Below, one piece after another: positions 59,646 through 64,000 of a stretch of DNA of 64,000 nucleotides. This stretch comes from Nonomuraea gerenzanensis (lineage in GTDB: Bacteria > Actinomycetota > Actinomycetes > Streptosporangiales > Streptosporangiaceae), in NCBI RefSeq assembly GCF_020215645.1, contig NZ_CP084058.1, positions 3,782,001 through 3,846,000 on the forward strand, in the 5' to 3' direction. The notes under the pieces are model-generated. The model saw only the letters and a list, made by a program, of their open reading frames with translations, ran no database searches and was not told where the DNA came from. Every line of letters starts with the position of its first letter. Positions within the stretch are counted from its first letter, which is position 1. The position numbers were made by a program, and so were the translations under genes.

Positions 59646-60974
59646 TCAGGCGGACTTCTTCTTCTTGGGCTTGCCGGCCGCCCGGCCGTTCTCCGACCCC
59701 TCGACCTGGCCGGGGGTGCGGGCGGCGGTCTCCTTCTTGGTCTTGGTCGGCTTCGGCTCCTCGCTGGGGGTCTTCTCCTTCTTCGCCGTGGGCGACGGGC
59801 TGCGCGGCTGCTCGCGGGTCGGCGGCGGGGTGCTGCGGGCCGGTGGTGCGCTGCTCTGCGGTGTGACGCTCTGGGGCGAGACGTTCTGCGGCCCGGTCCG
59901 CTCCGGCTCGGTGCTCTTCAGCTCCGGGGTGGGGGACTCGTACACGGTCGTCTTCTCGGTGGTCACGACGGCGGGCGCGGGGCTGGGGGAGACCGCATCC
60001 TGCGGACGCTGCGACCACCAGGCCGCGCCTCCCGTGACGAGCCCGACGGCCAGCGCGCCCGCGACGATCGCGGCCAGCGGCAGCAGGCGCCGCCGGGACC
60101 GCCAGGGCAGGGCCGCCGGCGCGACGGTGACGGGGCCGGTCCGCTCGGGCGCGTCGCCCGTGAGGACCGCGGCCAGGCGCCGCTCCGCCTCGTCGAGTGT
60201 CATGCGCTCCGCGGGGTCCTTGTGCAGCAGCCCCACCAGCACGGGGGCGAGCACGCCCGCGCGGGCCATCGGGCGCGGCTCGGCGTGCATGACGGCGCCC
60301 AGCGTGGCCAGGGCGCTGTCGCGCTGGAAGGGGGAGTGCCCCTCCACCGCCATGTAGAGCGTCACGCCCAGCGACCACAGGTCGGAGGCGGGCCTGGCCT
60401 GGCCGCCTGCCGCGCGTTCGGGGGCCATGAAGGCAGGGGTGCCGACCAGGATGCCCGTCCTGGTGACGGGCGCCTCGTCCTCGGTGGTGGCGATGCCGAA
60501 GTCGGTCAGGACCGCGCGGCCGTCCTCCGCGAGCAGCACGTTGTCGGGCTTGACGTCGCGGTGCAGCACGCCCGCCGCGTGCGCCGCCCGCAGCGCCTCC
60601 AGGAGCTGTAACCCGATCGCGGCGGCCCTGGCGGGCGGCATCGGGCCGTCCTCCCTGATCAGGGCGCCCAGCGTGCGCGAGGGCACGAGCTGCATCACGA
60701 TCCACGGATGGCCGCGCTCCTCCAGCACGTCGTAGACGGTGGCCACGCCGGGGTGCGCCACCCGGCCCGCGGCCCTGGCCTCACGGAAGGTACGGACGGC
60801 GAACTCGTCGCGCTCGGGACCGGTCATGTTGCCAGGCGGCAGCACCTCCTTGACGGCCACGTCCCGGCCGAGCACCTCGTCGTGGGCATGCCAGACCATG
60901 CCCATGCCGCCCTTGCCGATCGTCCTGAGCAGCCGGTAACGCCCACCGACCACCAATCCAGCTGAATCGGACAT
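59646..60974 (-). CDS. Membrane Ser/Thr protein kinase, catalytically complete
   Basis: The 442-residue kinase has all active-site motifs: [10 protein letters not shown], the ATP Lys in [27 protein letters not shown] and [14 protein letters not shown] (residues about 10-270). A membrane helix (about 295-318) leads to an extracytoplasmic tail of Ser/Thr/Pro-rich sequence, ending in the basic GKPKKKKSA, with no known sensor domain such as PASTA. ATG 60974 starts [16 protein letters not shown]. It is the intact counterpart of the pseudokinase at 17981. Convergent with the rluD-like gene. Confidence 0.93.
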   Translation of the reverse strand: MSDSAGLVVGGRYRLLRTIGKGGMGMVWHAHDEVLGRDVAVKEVLPPGNMTGPERDEFAVRTFREARAAGRVAHPGVATVYDVLEERGHPWIVMQLVPSRTLGALIREDGPMPPARAAAIGLQLLEALRAAHAAGVLHRDVKPDNVLLAEDGRAVLTDFGIATTEDEAPVTRTGILVGTPAFMAPERAAGGQARPASDLWSLGVTLYMAVEGHSPFQRDSALATLGAVMHAEPRPMARAGVLAPVLVGLLHKDPAERMTLDEAERRLAAVLTGDAPERTGPVTVAPAALPWRSRRRLLPLAAIVAGALAVGLVTGGAAWWSQRPQDAVSPSPAPAVVTTEKTTVYESPTPELKSTEPERTGPQNVSPQSVTPQSSAPPARSTPPPTREQPRSPSPTAKKEKTPSEEPKPTKTKKETAARTPGQVEGSENGRAAGKPKKKKSA

Positions 60975-60983
60975 GCACGGCGA

Positions 60984-61295
60984 CTACCCAAGAAGGATCC
61001 GGGCAAGCGCGGTGACGACGGCCGCCGACGCCAGCACGACGAGGAACGGCGCCCGCAGCAGCAGCGCCACCACCGCCGCCCCCAGCCCGGCGGTCCTGGC
61101 CGGGTCGAAGCTCAGCCCGCCCTGCGCCGTGAACGTCTGCACCGCGATCAGCGCCGCCAGCAGCGCCACCGGCACCAGCTCCGCGAACCTGCGCATCCCC
61201 GGATGGTCCAGCACCCGCCGGGGCGCGGCCAGCCCCGCCAGTTTCAGCGCGTAGCAGCCCGCGCAGACGGCCGCGATCGCCCACCACAGCGTCAT
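60984..61295 (-). CDS. azlD: AzlD-type branched-chain amino acid exporter small subunit
   Basis: The 103-residue protein has four short membrane helices and the AzlD family pattern: LWWAIAAVCAGCYALKLAGL, LVPVALLAALIAVQTF and FLVVLASAAVVTALARILLG. With AzlC it exports branched-chain or related amino acids. Start ATG 61295 overlaps the azlC stop by 4 bases. It ends 10 bases before the kinase ATG, so the kinase gene may be read from the same message. Confidence 0.9.
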   Translation of the reverse strand: MTLWWAIAAVCAGCYALKLAGLAAPRRVLDHPGMRRFAELVPVALLAALIAVQTFTAQGGLSFDPARTAGLGAAVVALLLRAPFLVVLASAAVVTALARILLG

Positions 61296-61954
61296 CGCAG
61301 CATCACCGCCAGGACCGCCACGGCCGACAGCAGCACCGGCACACCGGCGGGCAGGAACGGGGTGGCGCACAGCGCGATCGCCGCCGCGCCCGCCGCCAGC
61401 CAGCGCAGCTCGGCGCTCTCGGCCAGCCGCGGCCACAGGATGGCCAGGAACGCCACGGGACCCACCACGTCCAGCCCCAGCACGCCGGGGTCGCCCAGGA
61501 ACGAGGTGCCGTAGGCGCCGGCCAGCGTGGTCAGGTTCCAGGCGGCGTACAGGCCGGCGAACGTGGTCACGAAACCCGTGCGGGCCGCCTCGGGGGTCGG
61601 CTGGGCCATGGTGACGGCCGTGGTCTCGTCGATGACGCCGTGGGCGGCCAGCAGGCGGCGCGCGCCCCGTACGCGCAGCAGGTCGGCCATGCGCAGGCCG
61701 TAGAGCGTGTTGCGGCCGCCGAGCAGCAGCGCGCCGAGCGTGGCGGCCAGCAGGTCGCCCCCGGCGGCGACCGCGCCGGTCAGCGCGAACTGCGAGGCGC
61801 CGGTGAACGCCAGCAGGCTCAGCACGCACGCCTGCGGCACGGACAGGCCCGCGGTGACCGCCGCGGCGCCGAAGGCGATACCGGACAGCCCCACGGCCAG
61901 CCCCACGCCGAGACCGTCCCGCACGGCGGCGGAACGGGAGGTCGTCTCTTCCAT
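61292..61954 (-). CDS. azlC: AzlC-type branched-chain amino acid exporter large subunit
   Basis: The 220-residue membrane protein carries the AzlC/YgaZ signatures: RDGLGVGLAVGLSGIAFGAAAV, LSLLAFTGASQFALTGAVAAGG, GGRNTLYGLRMADLL and the closing PAGVPVLLSAVAVLAVM. It forms the exporter with AzlD. ATG 61954 follows GGAAGAGACGACC and starts 12 bases after the AraC-type gene ends, so the regulator and transporter are probably one operon. Substrate is not decided by sequence. Confidence 0.92.
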   Translation of the reverse strand: MEETTSRSAAVRDGLGVGLAVGLSGIAFGAAAVTAGLSVPQACVLSLLAFTGASQFALTGAVAAGGDLLAATLGALLLGGRNTLYGLRMADLLRVRGARRLLAAHGVIDETTAVTMAQPTPEAARTGFVTTFAGLYAAWNLTTLAGAYGTSFLGDPGVLGLDVVGPVAFLAILWPRLAESAELRWLAAGAAAIALCATPFLPAGVPVLLSAVAVLAVMLR

Positions 61955-61965
61955 GCTGCCCGAGG

Positions 61966-62808
61966 CTAGGCGCCAGGCGAATCGCCCGTCTTGTACGTTC
62001 CTGCAGCACGTTGGTACGCGGCGGGCGGGACGCCCACGATGCGCTTGAAGTGACGGTTCAGATGGGCCTGGTCGGTGAAGCCCACCTCGGCGGCCACCCG
62101 CGCGGGCCGCACGCCGGCCTGCAGCAGGCGCCGCGCCTGCCGGACCCGCAGCGAGGTCAGGTACGCGTGCGGCGGCAGCCCCGTCGCGGCCTTGAACGCC
62201 CGCAGCAGCGCGAACGGCCGCGCCCCCACCGCCGCCGCCAGGTCCTCCAGCGCGGGCGGGTCCACGAGGCTCTCGTGCAGCAGCTCCAGCGCCGCCCGCA
62301 CCGTCCGCCTGCCCTCCGCCGGCGGCACCGTGGCGGGCCTCGGCGTGGCGTGGCGGGTCACCAGCCGCGCGAACAACATGCGGCTCAACGACGAGGCCGC
62401 CAGCGCGTCGCCGCGCTCGGCCGCCTCGTGCGCCCGCGCCAGCAGCGCCGCCACCTGCTCGTCGCGCACCACCTGGCGCGGGAAGTACGGCGTGCCGCCC
62501 GCCGCCCCCAGCTCCGCCGCGATCCCGCGCACCGCCTCGATCGAGGGATAGAGCATCCGGTACGCCCACCCGCCCGGCACCCCCGCCTGGCCCGTGTGCA
62601 CGGCGTCGGGGTTGACCAGCACCAGCTCGCCCGCCGCCGCCCGGTGCAGCGTGCCCCGGTAGTCGAACTCCTCCACGCCCGAGACGATCAGGCCGATCGC
62701 GTAGCCGTCGTGCGCGTGCCGGGAGAAGCGGTGGGTGACGTAGCGGGCCTTGAGCAGGTCGGTCTCCGGCACCGCCGGGTGCCGCCAGAAGCGCGCCTGC
62801 TCCTTCAC
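61966..62808 (-). CDS. AraC-family transcriptional regulator
   Basis: The 280-residue protein has an N-terminal cupin-like ligand domain (RHAHDGYAIGLIVSGVEEFDYRG) and a C-terminal double helix-turn-helix: ALEDLAAAVGARPFALLRAFKAATGLPPHAYL and then VRPARVAAEVGFTDQAHLNRHFKRIVGVPPAAY. It probably senses an amino acid or other exported compound and controls azlCD, as is common for such pairs; this is inference. GTG 62808 overlaps the stop of the upstream kinase gene as GTGA, so it is translationally coupled to a kinase. Confidence 0.9.
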   Translation of the reverse strand: MKEQARFWRHPAVPETDLLKARYVTHRFSRHAHDGYAIGLIVSGVEEFDYRGTLHRAAAGELVLVNPDAVHTGQAGVPGGWAYRMLYPSIEAVRGIAAELGAAGGTPYFPRQVVRDEQVAALLARAHEAAERGDALAASSLSRMLFARLVTRHATPRPATVPPAEGRRTVRAALELLHESLVDPPALEDLAAAVGARPFALLRAFKAATGLPPHAYLTSLRVRQARRLLQAGVRPARVAAEVGFTDQAHLNRHFKRIVGVPPAAYQRAAGTYKTGDSPGA

Positions 62809-64000
62809 AGCGGGCGGAAGGTCTTGACGAAGGTGTCGAAGTAGTGGCGGTCCCTGGCCCAGCGGGAGTGCGGGGTCTCCCAGTACAGGGCGTACGGGCG
62901 GCCGTCCTTCGTGTGGAAGCCGCGGTTGATCACGTGGATCGTCTGGCCGTCGCGGACCCGGGTGAACTCCCAGTCGGCGGCCTTGACGCCCAGGTAGCCG
63001 GTGGGGGTGATGCCGATCCGCTGGTAGCGCTGGAACTCGCCCTTGGCCTGGATCTCCTTCTCCAGGCCGCGCCAGTGGCGCTCGGGGTCGTCCCACGGGA
63101 TGTCGGGGACGGTCCACTCCACGATCATCATGCCGGGGGTGTCAGGGCCCTTGAAGGAGATGCTGTCCCTGCCCTGGGTCTTCGCCGGTTTCCAGCCTGC
63201 GGGCATGGCGATCTGGAAGCGGCCGAGGGCGCTCCTGTAGGAGCGCCAGCCTGCCGGGGGCGCTGTGCGGGTGGGGCGGGGCGTGGTCGTGGCCGGCTCA
63301 GGGCTCGGCCCAGCGGTCGGCCCAGTGGTCGGCCCAGTGGTCGGTGCGGTGGTCGGTTCAGTGGCCGGTGCGGTGGCCGGCTGGCTGGTCGGCTCGCCGG
63401 TGGGGGACGCGGCCGTCCAGCGGTCGGACAGCAGCACGCCGCCCGTGCCGAGCACCGCCACGGCGGCCACCGCGAGGGGGACGCCGATCCACACCGCCTT
63501 GCGCCGCCCGCGACCGGGCCTGCCCCGCTGCTCCGGCATGGTCGTGTACGGCGCGCCGCCGGGGTGGGTGCCGCCGCCGGACTGCTGCCAGGGCAGCGGC
63601 GGCGTGGCGGGCCCGCCGGTGGGCGGCGTGGCGACGGGGCCGGCGCCGGCAGGCTGGGCGGGCGCGCCGGTGACAGCGGCGTGCGGGGCGTGCGGGGCGT
63701 GCGGCACGGAGGGCGGGGCGGAGGGTGGGGCGGAGGCGGCCTCGTACAGGAGGGCGGCGGCCTCGGCGGCGGGCAGCCGCGCGCCGGGATCGCGGCGCAG
63801 CAGCCCCATGATCACGGGCTCCAGCACCCCGGCCCGCACCGGCGGCTCCGGCTCGTCACGCAGCACCGCCGCCACCGTCGCGGCCCACGAGTCGCGCTTG
63901 AACGGCGGCCGCCCCTCGACCGCCGCGTACAGCGTGGCGCCCAGCGACCACAGGTCCGACTCGGGCCGGGCCGGATCGCCGTTCAGCCGCTCGGGCGGCA
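62805..64000 (-). CDS. Ser/Thr protein kinase with extracytoplasmic domain, N terminus outside the window
   Basis: Only the part from the APE motif (PERLNGDPARPESDLWSLG) onward is in the window. It contains the kinase C lobe, a cytoplasmic Pro/Gly/Ala-rich linker, one membrane helix (AVWIGVPLAVAAVAVLGTGG), a TTAPTTGPTTGP-type spacer, and a folded extracytoplasmic domain of about 150 residues. That domain has GRFQIAMPAGWKPAKTQGRD, a DIPWDDPERHWRGLEKEIQ helix and the end TFVKTFRPL, and resembles the lipoprotein-like domains found on several actinobacterial kinases. The catalytic loop cannot be checked. The stop overlaps the AraC GTG. Confidence 0.88.
   Translation of the reverse strand, partial: PPERLNGDPARPESDLWSLGATLYAAVEGRPPFKRDSWAATVAAVLRDEPEPPVRAGVLEPVIMGLLRRDPGARLPAAEAAALLYEAASAPPSAPPSVPHAPHAPHAAVTGAPAQPAGAGPVATPPTGGPATPPLPWQQSGGGTHPGGAPYTTMPEQRGRPGRGRRKAVWIGVPLAVAAVAVLGTGGVLLSDRWTAASPTGEPTSQPATAPATEPTTAPTTGPTTGPTAGPSPEPATTTPRPTRTAPPAGWRSYRSALGRFQIAMPAGWKPAKTQGRDSISFKGPDTPGMMIVEWTVPDIPWDDPERHWRGLEKEIQAKGEFQRYQRIGITPTGYLGVKAADWEFTRVRDGQTIHVINRGFHTKDGRPYALYWETPHSRWARDRHYFDTFVKTFRPL

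Overview
The window is 64 kb of very high-GC chromosomal DNA with strong G/C preference at third codon positions, GTG starts, many ATGA/GTGA start-stop overlaps and many TANNNT -10 boxes placed 6-7 nt before a start codon (leaderless mRNAs). Gene content (mraZ to divIVA division cluster with sepF and yggT, F420-dependent oxidoreductase, Wag31/DivIVA, DUF3040, meso-diaminopimelate-type MurE, T-box controlled ileS, eukaryotic-like Ser/Thr kinases) points to a filamentous actinomycete, most likely Streptosporangiaceae (Nonomuraea-like). The family assignment is inference from gene content and gene order, not from a database search. No rRNA, tRNA, insertion sequence, prophage or CRISPR array was recognised.

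Layout. 1-4.6 kb: end of def, then fmt, rsmB, rpe and an MpaB-type oxygenase gene. 4.65-9.5 kb: an FMN riboswitch followed by the tightly overlapping riboflavin operon ribD-ribE-ribM(pnuC)-ribBA-ribH, then a PH-domain protein. 9.5-13.5 kb: a CO-dehydrogenase-type maturation module (CoxD AAA+ ATPase, CoxE VWA protein, XdhC/CoxI, MobA-like transferase) without catalytic subunits. 13.5-19.5 kb: membrane endonuclease/exonuclease/phosphatase-fold protein, LLM oxidoreductase, dicarboxylate symporter, DUF2975/XRE pair with palindromic operators, and a membrane pseudokinase. 19.6-24.8 kb: pepQ-efp-nusB, a methyltransferase, SOS-controlled dinB, and a DUF3040 protein. 25.1-29.8 kb (minus): MoxR-DUF58-transglutaminase operon. 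30.1-50.4 kb: the complete dcw cluster mraZ-rsmH-ftsL-ftsI-murE-murF-mraY-murD-ftsW-murG-murC-ftsQ-ftsZ-yggS-sepF-yggT-divIVA. 50.5-64 kb: a membrane protein with two Ada-like zinc modules, an MFS transporter, inverted T-box-controlled ileS, a DksA/TraR protein, lspA, an rluD-like gene, a Ser/Thr kinase, and a cut-off operon kinase-AraC-AzlC-AzlD.

Working together: the dcw genes make lipid II (MurC-F, MraY, MurG) and the septal machine (FtsZ, SepF, FtsQ, FtsL, FtsW, FtsI), with DivIVA directing polar growth. Several products here carry long low-complexity insertions or extensions (FtsL, FtsI, MurF, the FtsZ linker, and also RsmB and RibD).

The most notable single signal is the isoleucyl-tRNA synthetase: its HIGH signature reads GVHH, the first and third residues being swapped. 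Other unusual items are the pseudokinase lacking HRD and DFG aspartates, the double zinc-module membrane protein beside divIVA, the 115-residue Pro/Gly insert in MurF, four perfectly phased MraZ boxes over the mra promoter, inverted repeats upstream of ftsZ, and two intergenic 16-bp-period tandem arrays.
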